A stretch of DNA of 64,000 nucleotides, from the NCBI RefSeq assembly GCF_013410545.1, contig NZ_JACCFV010000001.1:1364001-1428000 (forward strand), in the 5' to 3' direction. Under the pieces are notes generated by a model. The model was not told the DNA's origin. It saw only the letters and a program-made list of their open reading frames with translations, and ran no database searches. Shown piece after piece: positions 29,947-38,783 of this stretch. This stretch comes from Pseudoclavibacter chungangensis (lineage in GTDB: Bacteria > Actinomycetota > Actinomycetes > Actinomycetales > Microbacteriaceae). Numbering within the stretch: the first letter of the stretch is position 1; every line of letters begins with the position of its first letter. Made by a program: the position numbers and the translations under genes.

Positions 29947-30741
29947 ATGGCATTGCAAGACATCGCCGATCGCGTCGCGCTGGTAACGGGCGCGAGCACC
30001 GGCATCGGCGCCGGAATCGTGCACCGTCTCCTCGAGTCGGGAGTCCGCGTGCACGGCATCTCGCGGCGGGCGGACGCGCTCGAACGACTCGACCCGGCGG
30101 CCGTGCGTGAGGGCAGGTTCGTTCCGCACGCCCTCGACGTGGCCGACACCGCCCGCGTGCGCGCCCTCGCGGCCGAGCTCGCCGTCACTGACCCGATCGA
30201 CACCCTCGTGTGCGCCGCCGGAACCAACGTCCCCGCGCGCCGGTTCGCCGAACTCACCGACGAGAGCTTCGGCGAGATCATGGCGACCAACGTGACCGGG
30301 GTGTTCGCGGTCCTCAGCGCCACGCTGCCGCAGTTGCGTGCGGCAGCGGGCGACGTCGTGATCATCTCGAGCGTGGCAGCGGCGTGGCCCGATCACAGTG
30401 GCGCCGCCTATGGGGCCTCGAAGTCCGCTCTGCTCGGGCTCGCGCGTGGGGCCTCGCGCGACGAGCACGGGAACGGGGTCCGGTTCTGTACGATCCTCCC
30501 CGGCATCGTCGACACCCCGATCCTCGACAAGCGTCCCTCACCGCCGCCCCGGGAGGTGCGCGACTGGGCGATCCATCCCGACGACATCGCGGAGGCGGTG
30601 CACACGGCGATCGCGTTGCCGCCGCGCACGAACATCGCCGAACTGACGGTCGTCGCCACTCGACTGCAGTCGCTCGGCAACACGCAGCAGGCCACGCCGA
30701 GTCTCCCTGCCGCACTGACGATCGAGGAGGTCGCGTCGTGA
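29947..30741 (+). CDS. Short-chain dehydrogenase/reductase (sugar-acid type)
   Basis: 264 aa from ATG 29947 (GGAG upstream; the frame is open from 29884). TGASTGIGAGI cofactor loop, CAAGTN, VIISSVAAAWPDHSGAAYG with Ser-Tyr, ASKSALLG (Lys). It reduces or oxidises a carbonyl with NAD(P). It precedes an IdnD-like dehydrogenase, giving the pair idnO/idnD-like, as in gluconate/idonate metabolism. Substrate not proven. Confidence 0.85.
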   Translation: MALQDIADRVALVTGASTGIGAGIVHRLLESGVRVHGISRRADALERLDPAAVREGRFVPHALDVADTARVRALAAELAVTDPIDTLVCAAGTNVPARRFAELTDESFGEIMATNVTGVFAVLSATLPQLRAAAGDVVIISSVAAAWPDHSGAAYGASKSALLGLARGASRDEHGNGVRFCTILPGIVDTPILDKRPSPPPREVRDWAIHPDDIAEAVHTAIALPPRTNIAELTVVATRLQSLGNTQQATPSLPAALTIEEVAS

Positions 30742-31763
30742 CGATGCGAGCGGTCGTCGCTCACGGGGCGGGTGATCTTCGGGTCGAGGACGTTCCCGTT
30801 CCCGACGTCGAGGCCGGCGCGGTCCTCGTTCGTGTCGCGTTCGGCGGCATCTGCGGCAGCGACCTGCACTACTACCAGCACGGGCGCAACGGCATCTACG
30901 ACCTGCGGCGGCCCCTCGTTCTGGGCCACGAGATCGTCGGGACGATCACGGCGGTGGGCGCGGGCGTCGGGGCACCGTACGACGTCGGGGCCGCGGTCGC
31001 CCTCCATCCCGCGCGGCCCACACCGAAGCCCGGTGCGACGAAGGCGCTGGGGCTGCACCTCGCGCCGGGCGGGAGCTATCTGGGGAGCGCCTCGACGGAC
31101 CCGCACACGGATGGCGGGTTCGCCGAGTACGTGGCGGTCGATGCCGACCAGATCCGTCTCCTGCCCGCGGGACTCCCGTTGCGGCGGGCCGTCCTCGCGG
31201 AGCCGCTCGCCGTCGCGATCCACGGTGTCGCGCAGGCCGGTGATGTGCTCGGCAGAACGGTGCTCGTGTCGGGTGCTGGTCCGATCGGCTGCCTGAGCGT
31301 CGCGGCGTTGCGGGCCGGCGGCGCGGGCACGATCGTGGTGACCGATCTCGCGGAGGAACCGTTGCGGATCGCCCGCGGTGTCGGCGCGACACGGACCGTG
31401 CGTCTCGGGGGCGACGCGGTGCTCGAGGAGGAGTCGTTCGATGTGGTCGTCGAGGCATCGGGGGCGCCCGTGGCCCTTGCATCGGCCCTCGGCCTCGTCC
31501 GACGCGGTGGAACGATCGTGCAGTTGGGGATGCTTCCCGCGGGTGACCTGTCGTTGCCCATGGCGGCGCTCGTGAGTCGGGAGATCACGCTTCGCGGTTC
31601 GCAGCGGTTCGAGCTGGAACTCGATGACGCGATCGCGCTCCTGGCCGCGACGCCCGAGCTGGAGCTCGTCGTGACGCACGAGTTCCCGATCGACCAGGGG
31701 GTCGACGCGTTCGACGCCGCCGCGAGCCGTTCGGTCGCGGGGAAGGTCGTGATCGCGGTCTGA
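30738..31763 (+). CDS. L-idonate 5-dehydrogenase-like zinc dehydrogenase lacking the structural-zinc cysteines
   Basis: 341 aa. The N-terminus has the IdnD hallmark GGICGSDLHYYQHG, then GHEIVG. GSASTDPHTDGGFAEY also fits IdnD. The lobe where IdnD normally binds a structural zinc (four cysteines between HPxRP and GSAS) reads HPARPTPKPGATKALG and has no cysteine. Rossmann loop VSGAGPIGCLSV. The GTG at 30738 has GAGGAGG 7 bp upstream and overlaps the SDR stop. The zinc-free lobe may be a subgroup trait. Confidence 0.83.
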   Translation: MTMRAVVAHGAGDLRVEDVPVPDVEAGAVLVRVAFGGICGSDLHYYQHGRNGIYDLRRPLVLGHEIVGTITAVGAGVGAPYDVGAAVALHPARPTPKPGATKALGLHLAPGGSYLGSASTDPHTDGGFAEYVAVDADQIRLLPAGLPLRRAVLAEPLAVAIHGVAQAGDVLGRTVLVSGAGPIGCLSVAALRAGGAGTIVVTDLAEEPLRIARGVGATRTVRLGGDAVLEEESFDVVVEASGAPVALASALGLVRRGGTIVQLGMLPAGDLSLPMAALVSREITLRGSQRFELELDDAIALLAATPELELVVTHEFPIDQGVDAFDAAASRSVAGKVVIAV

Positions 31764-32142
31764 TGCCGCGCCCGGGTCCCGCGGTCGCCGGCCTTCGGCC
31801 GGGACCTGCCGTGACACGGTTCCGCCGGGGCCGTGAGCAAGTGTGTCGATGTCGTGATGACGACACCGTCATGGCCGTTCGACGTATCGGGCCGGCGCGC
31901 GTGACGAGCGTCGTCCGGCTGATCGGAGATGACGCGGATGTGCGCGCGATCGCACGAGAGGCCCTCGCGGTACTGCGGAACGGGCCGGAGGCCGGTGCAC
32001 CGCTGTTTCGGCACCGTCGGTCCTGCATACACGTCGCCGGCGACTCGGAGCGTGCGGTGCCGTCGATGCGCGGCGTGCGGGTGGGCGCACGGGGCGGGCG
32101 TGGCGTGGCGCGATATGGGGCGCGTTCCCGGGCGTCGGGCTG
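31764..32142. other. Gene-poor spacer after the idnD-like gene
   Basis: 379 bp. One open frame (start ATG 31763, stop overlapping 32143) could encode 126 aa, but it is Arg-rich and has no domain I recognise; TGATG junctions at both ends are compatible with coupling yet can arise by chance. No hairpin or repeat seen. Confidence 0.4.
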
Positions 32143-32730
32143 ATGACGCTCCTGGTCTCGGCCGCGATGCACGGTCCGGCGGGTCGGAAGTATGCGCTCC
32201 TGGAGCCCGGTCTCGTGCCGACGGTCGCCCTAGTCGCAGGTGCGATCGCGCTCCTCGCGCTCCTGCTCGCGCTCGTGCTGCGACCGCCGGACCGGGAGAG
32301 CGCGCGGATCGGTGAGACCGTGTCCGTGCTCGTCGGCGTGTTCTGCGCAGCGATTCTCGTCCACCGTCTGCTCGTCGGCGCGAACGATGACCGCGGTTAC
32401 ACGCCCGGTGCCCTCGGACCGTCGCTCACGACGACCGGCGTGGCGGTGCCGCTCGTGTCGGGGATCGCGATTCGCGCGGACATCGTGCGTCGGCGTCCGG
32501 TGGCATCGGCGGCCGGCAGGGACTCGACCGGGTCGCGCGTCACGATGCGGCGATTGCGTGAGGACGCGGCCTGGGCCGCGACCGCCGCGGGAACGGACGA
32601 GGTCTCCGCTCGCGATCGGGCCGGCCGCCTCGATGCGCTCGCCGCGCGGGGGAGTGACCCATCGGCCGTCGCGCAGGCGGGGGCGATGAACCCGCGTGGC
32701 GTGGTTGGCGTGGCTCGCCCACGACGGTGA
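32143..32730 (+). CDS. Hypothetical membrane protein
   Basis: 195 aa. Two clear hydrophobic helices (VPTVALVAGAIALLALLLAL and ETVSVLVGVFCAAILV) near residues 25-80 and a weaker third around TTTGVAVPLVSGIAI; the C-terminal ~85 residues are charged and alanine/arginine-rich. No family recognised. The ATG at 32143 overlaps the preceding stop in TGATG. Expression is uncertain. Confidence 0.4.
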   Translation: MTLLVSAAMHGPAGRKYALLEPGLVPTVALVAGAIALLALLLALVLRPPDRESARIGETVSVLVGVFCAAILVHRLLVGANDDRGYTPGALGPSLTTTGVAVPLVSGIAIRADIVRRRPVASAAGRDSTGSRVTMRRLREDAAWAATAAGTDEVSARDRAGRLDALAARGSDPSAVAQAGAMNPRGVVGVARPRR

Positions 32731-32935
32731 GGTCGACATCACGAACATCGTTCCGCGCACCTGATAGCCGTGTGCGATCCGTGGTCGACGTGGTTCCCGC
32801 GCGGACGTGCCGTCGAGCGTTCGTGTGCGAGTTCGTGTTCGTGCCATCGGGCGGGTCGCCGAGTCGGGCATCCGTGTGCGTCGCGCGGCGAAGCTGCGGC
32901 CTCCGACACGGCGGCGACCGCTTGGCGTGGGTGAC

Positions 32936-33463
32936 TCACGCGAACGCGTAATAGAACGCGAGGTGCAGGGCCAGGATCAGGTGCAGGGTCGAGAGTCGGT
33001 CGCGGAGCGTCGCCTGTACCAGACCGAGCGCGAGGATCGCGAGGCTGGGAAGAAGGTTCGCGGGGGCGAAGCGATCCGGGATGAACAGGGCGTGTCCGAG
33101 CCAGAACACGATCGCGGTGGTGACGACGACGGGCCATCGACCGAGCCGTTCCGCGAGGTAACTCTGCAGGAGTCCGAACGTCAGGTAGTCCTGCCAGAAC
33201 ACAGAGACCGCCATCCACCCGATGTAGAGAGGGAGGGGCAGGACGAGTCCGTAGTGGAACGGGAGCGCGACCGCGAGGAGGGCGGGAAGCACGTACGCCC
33301 ACATCCATCTCGATCTCGCGAACAGCGTCCGGTTGTAGCGGCGGTGGAGCGCGACGAGCACGATCGCAAGGAGCGCCGCGACAACCGTTTCGACGCGGAC
33401 GGCGGCGCCGAGGTCTGAGCTGATGAGGTGACCGATGCCGTCGGTCAGGAGCCCGGGGGGCAA
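32936..33463 (-). CDS. Degenerate CPBP-like membrane protein, start uncertain (frameshift)
   Basis: 175 aa from TTG 33463, but coding-like helical sequence (VPVWGLPVAVVAWFGLW) continues upstream in the same frame to about 33540 with no start codon; a GTG start (VTSPQSPSNDP, 33584) lies in the next frame, so a single-base shift near 33530-33545 is likely. About six helices. Segments line up with the CPBP protease pattern, but the EExxxR catalytic motif is WQDYLTFG, and IVFWLGHALF and LALHLAFYYAF hold the His positions. Probably not proteolytic. Confidence 0.5.
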   Translation of the reverse strand: MPPGLLTDGIGHLISSDLGAAVRVETVVAALLAIVLVALHRRYNRTLFARSRWMWAYVLPALLAVALPFHYGLVLPLPLYIGWMAVSVFWQDYLTFGLLQSYLAERLGRWPVVVTTAIVFWLGHALFIPDRFAPANLLPSLAILALGLVQATLRDRLSTLHLILALHLAFYYAFA

Positions 33464-33949
33464 GGCCCAGAGTCCGAACCAGGCGACGACGGCGACGGGC
33501 AGCCCCCAGACGGGGACGCGGCGACCGTCGAGATGGGGGAGGGGGCTGCGCGGGGTCGTTCGAGGGGCTCTGGGGCGAGGTCACGTGAACATCGTGGCAG
33601 GCCGGTCGGGGACGTGGTGGACGACGCGGGGACGTGGTGGACGACGCGGCCGGGGATGATCCGCGGGGTCGACGACGTCGGCTGCGGGCGCATCGAGCGC
33701 ATCGGGCGCATCGGGCGCATCGAGCGCAGGGTCAGGTCTCGCCCGCGTGTGGCGCGGGCGTGCCGTCATCGACGCGCGGGAGGACAGCATCGGGTGTGAG
33801 CCAACCGACCTCGCGCGACCTCGCGCGACCTCGCGCGCGCCGCTGTGTTTGGTGATCGTGCCGCTGGGTTCGGTGTGTGCGGGTCTACTTGGTGATCGTG
33901 CCGCTCGTGCCGGCCAGCGTCGCTGTTCCCGGTGGTCGTCGTGCCGCGA
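33464..33949. other. Intergenic region rich in short tandem repeats
   Basis: Besides the putative 5' end of the CPBP-like gene (to 33584), this stretch holds a 20-bp unit (GACGTGGTGGACGACGCGGG) repeated exactly at 33611-33630 and 33631-33650 apart from one terminal base, a run of GCGCATCG(A/G) units at about 33688-33727, and four ACCTCGCGCG units at 33808-33840. No gene is convincing. Confidence 0.6.
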
Positions 33950-35683
33950 TCAGCAGGGTGGTGGATCGTTCCCGCCGTCGGCTTCGGCATCAGTTCTCGC
34001 CCGACTCCGCCGTGGCCTGTGGGCGCCGCGTCGGCGCTGCGCGCTCGGAAGCGCGTCCACGGATTCCGGGCAGGGAGAAGTCTCGAGCTCGGGGTCGAAC
34101 TCGAACTCCGCTTCCATGCTCGTGCGTGGCCGTTCGGTGACCGGTCGAATGGTCGGTGCGATCGAGTGTTCGGAGGTGTCGAGTGCGCGAACGAGCCCCG
34201 TCGGTGATACCGGGCGGTCGTCTCCGTCTGGTGGATGGTCGCCTCGGCCTGGTGGGTGGTCGTGTCCGTCGTCGTGGTAGGCCCATGAGGGTCTGAACCT
34301 GGGCCCGACGGGGTTGGGCCGGTCGGAGTAGCGATCGCCGCCCGGTGAGAACCAGACCAACCGTCCCGGTTCGCGTTGTTCGACTCGCCACCGGGTGGCG
34401 TGCTTGAAGGTGTGGTGTCGGCGGCACAGGTGCGCCATGTTCCCGAGCGAGGACGTGCCGCCGTCGGTGACCGCGATGGTGTGGTCGATATCGCACCGCC
34501 GTGCCGGGCGGGTGCAGCCCGGGAAGCGGCAGTGCCCGTCCCGCACGCGCAGGAACTCGCGCTGCGCCGCCGTCGGGAAGCGCGTGTCGCTCTCGCGAGC
34601 GACGCCCGTGATCGGATCGGTCAGCACCCGCAGGAACGACGGCGCACGCGCCGCGAGTTCCCGCGCCTGCTCCACCGGAACCGGCACCACCCCGTCGAGC
34701 AGCGCGGGGTCGTCGCCGCCATCGAGGAGTGAGAGCACGGGCACGGTGATCGCGACCCTGGCGTTGATGCCGCCGGCCGCGCCGTGCGGTGACCCGCACC
34801 CCTCTGCGGGGTCGCTGGTGAGGACGAGTTCGCACAGCAGGTCGGCGCGGATCTGATCATGCGTCCGGGGCTCATCCGGACCCGCGAGCGCTTTGGCCTG
34901 TTCGGTGAGCCGGTCGAGCATTGCCGCGCCGAGGAGGGTGGGGACGAGTGCTTCGAGTCGGCTCATGCCGTCGTCCTCGTGCACGACCCGCACCCCGCGC
35001 TGCTCGCGCGCGATCTTGTGGCGCTCGTCGAGACTCTCCCGCATGAGCGTCTGCGCTGCCCGCCGCGCGCGAGCCCGCAACCTGGCGGGCGTCTCCCGCG
35101 AGGCCCCGTCGACCACGGCCCGCTCGTACGCTTTGCGGGCGTCGTCGTCGGGGAGGCGTCGTCCTTCAGCGAGGATCACGCGCACGTGCGCGAGGGAGAG
35201 GTGCCCATCGCGGAGCATTCCTTCCGTGGCGGGGAACGCGTCGCGCAGCATGAGGCTCTCGCCGAGTTCCCGGGACACGACCGGCTCGGGCCGGCTGGTC
35301 GCGAGCGCGAGCTGGGCGGTGCGTTCACGCATCGCCGTCACCACCGCATCATCACTCCCAGGAAACTCCTCCCGAGCCGAAGCGAGGGTCGCTTCGTGGA
35401 TGAACGCGAGCAGTTCCGCGCGGCGGGCCTCGGCTTTCGCGATGAGTTTGTCTTCGGCGCGGATCGCGTCGAGCGCCAGGTCGAAGGCTTCGTCGTGGGC
35501 GCCGATGCCGTCGAGGTGTTGCAGGTGCATCATGAACGCAACGTGCGGCGCGACCGTCGCCTGACCACGCGGCCGAGGACACGCGTCACCACCGGCCGAC
35601 GGGCGCGCGTCACCGCCGACCGTCGGACGCGCGGTGGCGTCCGGGGCCGGTACGGCAGTGCCGTCGGGCTCGTGATCGTTCAT
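33950..35683 (-). CDS. DUF222 / HNH endonuclease (REP13E12-type) protein
   Basis: 577 aa from ATG 35683 (GTG 35689 also possible). An N-terminal disordered region of ~45 residues is followed by the DUF222 helical domain (LRDGHLSLAHVRVI, RARARRAAQTL) and a C-terminal HNH nuclease motif: HCRFPGCTRPARRCDIDH, then LCRRHHTFKH, containing the Cys pair and catalytic histidines. These families are often multicopy mobile-like genes in actinobacteria, known as REP13E12 in Mycobacterium tuberculosis. Function unknown, presumably DNA cleavage. The start is fed by a tandem array of its own 5' end. Confidence 0.85.
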   Translation of the reverse strand: MNDHEPDGTAVPAPDATARPTVGGDARPSAGGDACPRPRGQATVAPHVAFMMHLQHLDGIGAHDEAFDLALDAIRAEDKLIAKAEARRAELLAFIHEATLASAREEFPGSDDAVVTAMRERTAQLALATSRPEPVVSRELGESLMLRDAFPATEGMLRDGHLSLAHVRVILAEGRRLPDDDARKAYERAVVDGASRETPARLRARARRAAQTLMRESLDERHKIAREQRGVRVVHEDDGMSRLEALVPTLLGAAMLDRLTEQAKALAGPDEPRTHDQIRADLLCELVLTSDPAEGCGSPHGAAGGINARVAITVPVLSLLDGGDDPALLDGVVPVPVEQARELAARAPSFLRVLTDPITGVARESDTRFPTAAQREFLRVRDGHCRFPGCTRPARRCDIDHTIAVTDGGTSSLGNMAHLCRRHHTFKHATRWRVEQREPGRLVWFSPGGDRYSDRPNPVGPRFRPSWAYHDDGHDHPPGRGDHPPDGDDRPVSPTGLVRALDTSEHSIAPTIRPVTERPRTSMEAEFEFDPELETSPCPESVDALPSAQRRRGAHRPRRSRARTDAEADGGNDPPPC

Positions 35684-36554
35684 ACCCACACCCCATCACC
35701 GCCCTCGGACATTGCGATCCGTCGAGGGACACGGGCGGATGATGCCTCGGAACCCGGTAGGCGCGACCCCGAGATCACGATGCGGGGCACGAGACCACCG
35801 GCAGCGGGACACGCGCTGGCGTCCGGGGCCGGTACGGCGGCGGTGCCGTCGGGCTCGTGATCGTTCATACCCACACCCCATCACCACCCACGGATATTGC
35901 GATCCGTCGAGCGGCACGGACGGATGATGCCTCCGAATCCGGTAGGCGCGACCCCGAGATCGCGATGCGGGGCACGAGACCACCGGCAGCGGGACACGCG
36001 CTGGCGTCCGGGTCCAGTGCGGCAGCGGTGCCGTCGGGCTCGTGATCGTTCATACCCACACCCCATCACCACCCAGGGGCAATCCGACCCGGCCCCGGAG
36101 CGAAATCGGGAACGGGGTTCGGGCAAACCCGCGAATGGTGGCGCGTTCGACCACCTACCGCGCGAAGGCTCACGCCACCGCCACCGCCACCGCCACCGCC
36201 ACCGCCACCGCCACCGCTACCGACCGTCGGACGCGGGGTCGCGTCCGGAACCGGTGCGGCGGCGGTGCCGTCGTGTTCGTGTTCGTTCATACCCACACCC
36301 CGTCACCACCCACGGACAATCCGACTCGGCCCAGGAGCGGGCGCTTGAACGAGCACGCGACCAGTGACGGCGGAAACCCTCGAACGCTGACAGCTTGACC
36401 CACGACCTCCAGCGCGACGGCGCCCGTCACCGGCGCCCGTCACCCGCGCCCGTCGGACGCGGGGAGGCGTCGGGGCCGGGGCTGTGGTGCCGTTGCGCGT
36501 GTGGTCGTTCATACCGACACCCCATCACCACCCACGGACATTCCGACCGGTCGC
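35684..36554 (-). repeat. Tandem array of the DUF222-HNH gene 5' region (five start-region copies)
   Basis: The block GGTGATGGGGTGTGGGTATG, with flanking bases, recurs with an ATG at 35683, 35868, 36053, 36290 and 36512. The first two units upstream of the gene are exactly 185 bp (35684-35868 and 35869-36053) and almost identical; the next two, 237 and 222 bp, have divergent interiors. Each copy begins MNDH or MNEH then E..DGTA, like the gene itself. The 185-bp reading frames end in a TGA overlapping the next ATG (ATGA), so ribosomes could be handed from copy to copy. Confidence 0.8.
36175..36216. repeat. Hexanucleotide microsatellite (CCACCG)7 within the array
   Basis: Seven perfect CCACCG units inside the third upstream unit encode 14 consecutive glycines when read with the leader frame on the minus strand. 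Length changes would be in-frame. Confidence 0.7.
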
Positions 36555-36925
36555 CGGAGCCGCGAGGCCGACCCCTCGGATGCAGGCACACTCGACCACC
36601 CCCACGCCACGACCACCCCACGCCGCGACCCCCGCGGCCCCCGTGACGAGTATCGGTCCCGAGTCGCCGTGAAGGACGGAGGACACGATCACCGATGTCC
36701 GCCTGCTCGCCGCCACCGCGTGAGGCCATCGGACGCCCCGATGTGACGGCACAGGTCACTCGTCGCCGACGTCCGGCCGTCCCGGGCGGCCCGTCCGACG
36801 CAGTGGGAATGACGCGGTGGGAATAGGGTGAATCCTGCACGACGAAGACGAAGCGAGTGTCAGGCGGTGGTGCGACGGATGCGCCTGGCGCCGCCGCGAC
36901 CACCAGGGAAGGCAGCTGATCGAAG
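36555..36925. other. Intergenic region upstream of dld
   Basis: About 370 bp between the repeat array and dld. It contains ACGCAGTGGGAATG / ACGCGGTGGGAATA as a short direct repeat (36798-36826). No gene or clear promoter recognised. Confidence 0.5.
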
Positions 36926-38635
36926 ATGCATGATGAGGGATTCCGAGGCTCGAAGGACGCCCTGAACGCGTTCGTCGACATCCTGGGGAAGGCACACGTC
37001 CTGACCTCGTCTCGGAGAACGGCCCCGTACGCGAGCGGAAGCCGATTCGGTTCGGGGAAGGTCCTCGCCGTGCTCCGCCCGGGCAGCCTCGTCGACATGT
37101 GGCGTGTCCTGCAGGTCTGCGTCGACAAGAACCTCATCGTCATCCCGCAGTCCGCGAACACGGGCCTGACCGGCGGGTCCGGTCCGGGTGACCAGGACTA
37201 CGACCGCGATGTCGTGATCATCTCGACGATGCGCATCGACGACATCCACCTCATCAACGATGCGCGCGAGGCGGTGTGCCTGGCCGGGTCCAAGCTCTTC
37301 GAGCTCGAGGACGCACTCGCTCCGCACGGGCGCGAACCGCACTCGGTGATCGGCTCGACCTCGATCGGTGCCTCGGTGATCGGCGGGATCGCGAACAACT
37401 CCGGTGGCAGCCAGGTGCGCAAGGGCCCGGCGTTCACCGAGCACGCGATCTACGCCCGCGTGAACGAGCAGAACAAGGTCGAGCTCGTCAACCACCTGGG
37501 CATCGAGCTCGGCGACGATCCCGCGACGGTGCTCGACCGGCTGCAGCGCGGCGACTGGACGGCCGCCGACGTCACGCCGCCGCCGGCCGACTCCGCCGAG
37601 ACCGACTACGCCGAGCACGTGCGTGAGATCGTCGGCACGCCGGCGCGTTTCAACGCCGACCCGAAGTTCCTCTTCGAGGCATCCGGATGCGCGGGCAAGC
37701 TCATGGTGTTCGCCGTGCGGACGCGGACGTTCCCGAAGGATCGCCACACCACGACGTTCTACATCGGCACGAACGATCCCTCGGAGCTCGAGGACCTGCG
37801 GCGCGCGGTGCTCGGCGCGGACCGGCAGCTGCCCATCTCGGGCGAGTACTTCGACCGGTCCACGTTCGACCTCGCCGAGAAGTACGGTAAGGACACCTTC
37901 GTCGGGCTGAAGTACGCGGGAAGCCGCCAGCTCCGACGCATGTTCGCGCTCAAGACCTGGGCGAACGGCGTGTTCGCGAAGCTGCCGTTCTTCGGCCAGA
38001 CGTTCGCCGACACGATCGCACAGAAGGCGTTCGGGCTGCTTCCCCAGCAGCTCCCGAAGCGGCTGCTCGACTACCGCGATCGCTTCGAGCACCACCTGAT
38101 CGTCGAGGTCGGGGAGGACCAGAAGGCGGAGACCGAGGCGTTTCTCACCGCGTTCTTCGCCGAGCCGGGACGCGGCGGCGCCTTCCTCGTGTGCAACGAC
38201 AACGAGGCGCAGAGCGCGATGCTGCAGCGCTTCGGCGCGGCCAGCGCGATCGCGCGATACTTCAACCTCTACCGCGAGCGTGTCGGCGGGATGATCACCT
38301 TCGACGTCGCCATCCGGCGGGACGACGACGACTGGCTCGAGGTCCTGCCGCCCGAGATCGCCGACCAGCTCGAGGTGAGCGCCTACTACGGACACTTCTT
38401 CTGCCACGTGCTCCACCAGAACCACGTCGCGAAGAAGGGCGTCGACACGCTCGAACTGAAGAAGCAGATGACGAAACTGCTCGAGGACCGTGGCGCCGCG
38501 ATCCCCGCCGAGCACAACTACGGCCGCCTCTACGACGCGCCGCCCTCGCTCGTGGAGCACTACAAGGAGCTCGACCCGCTCAACGTCTTCAACGCCGGTG
38601 TCGGCAAGACGTCGCCGCACAAGAACTGGAGCTGA
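36926..38635 (+). CDS. dld: Quinone-dependent D-lactate dehydrogenase
   Basis: 569 aa, the size of the peripheral membrane enzyme. FAD-binding type-4 domain: VIPQSANTGLTGGSGP, then VIGSTSIGASVIGGIANNSGGSQ; C-terminal membrane-binding and cap domains follow, with HHLIVEVGEDQKAE and EHNYGRLYDAP. It oxidises D-lactate to pyruvate and passes electrons to the quinone pool. ATG 36926. It appears monocistronic. Confidence 0.93.
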   Translation: MHDEGFRGSKDALNAFVDILGKAHVLTSSRRTAPYASGSRFGSGKVLAVLRPGSLVDMWRVLQVCVDKNLIVIPQSANTGLTGGSGPGDQDYDRDVVIISTMRIDDIHLINDAREAVCLAGSKLFELEDALAPHGREPHSVIGSTSIGASVIGGIANNSGGSQVRKGPAFTEHAIYARVNEQNKVELVNHLGIELGDDPATVLDRLQRGDWTAADVTPPPADSAETDYAEHVREIVGTPARFNADPKFLFEASGCAGKLMVFAVRTRTFPKDRHTTTFYIGTNDPSELEDLRRAVLGADRQLPISGEYFDRSTFDLAEKYGKDTFVGLKYAGSRQLRRMFALKTWANGVFAKLPFFGQTFADTIAQKAFGLLPQQLPKRLLDYRDRFEHHLIVEVGEDQKAETEAFLTAFFAEPGRGGAFLVCNDNEAQSAMLQRFGAASAIARYFNLYRERVGGMITFDVAIRRDDDDWLEVLPPEIADQLEVSAYYGHFFCHVLHQNHVAKKGVDTLELKKQMTKLLEDRGAAIPAEHNYGRLYDAPPSLVEHYKELDPLNVFNAGVGKTSPHKNWS

Positions 38636-38783
38636 TCGGGCGCGGCTCGTTGATCGAGCCGTCGCCGTGCACCGCTGTCCGGCAGGGCACCGCGATCGGC
38701 TCCGACCCGGACGGCCCCGGGCACGGAATTCGGGGCGGGGATGCGTGCGTTGTCGAGGGCGTCGGCGATCCGGATGGTCGGGG

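Noticed and set aside
31763..32143. 126-codon open frame coupled to the idnD-like stop and to the next ORF by TGATG
   Set aside because: Arginine-rich composition without recognisable domain is typical of chance frames in GC-rich DNA; left as a spacer.
35684..36554. CRISPR array
   Set aside because: Units are 185-237 bp with gene-start content; no 25-40 bp repeats with unique spacers and no cas genes nearby. The Cas4-like gene at 47.4 kb fits a phage exonuclease better.
36427..37161. Long minus-strand open frame overlapping the start of dld
   Set aside because: Antisense to a well-conserved gene and repeat DNA; no domain.
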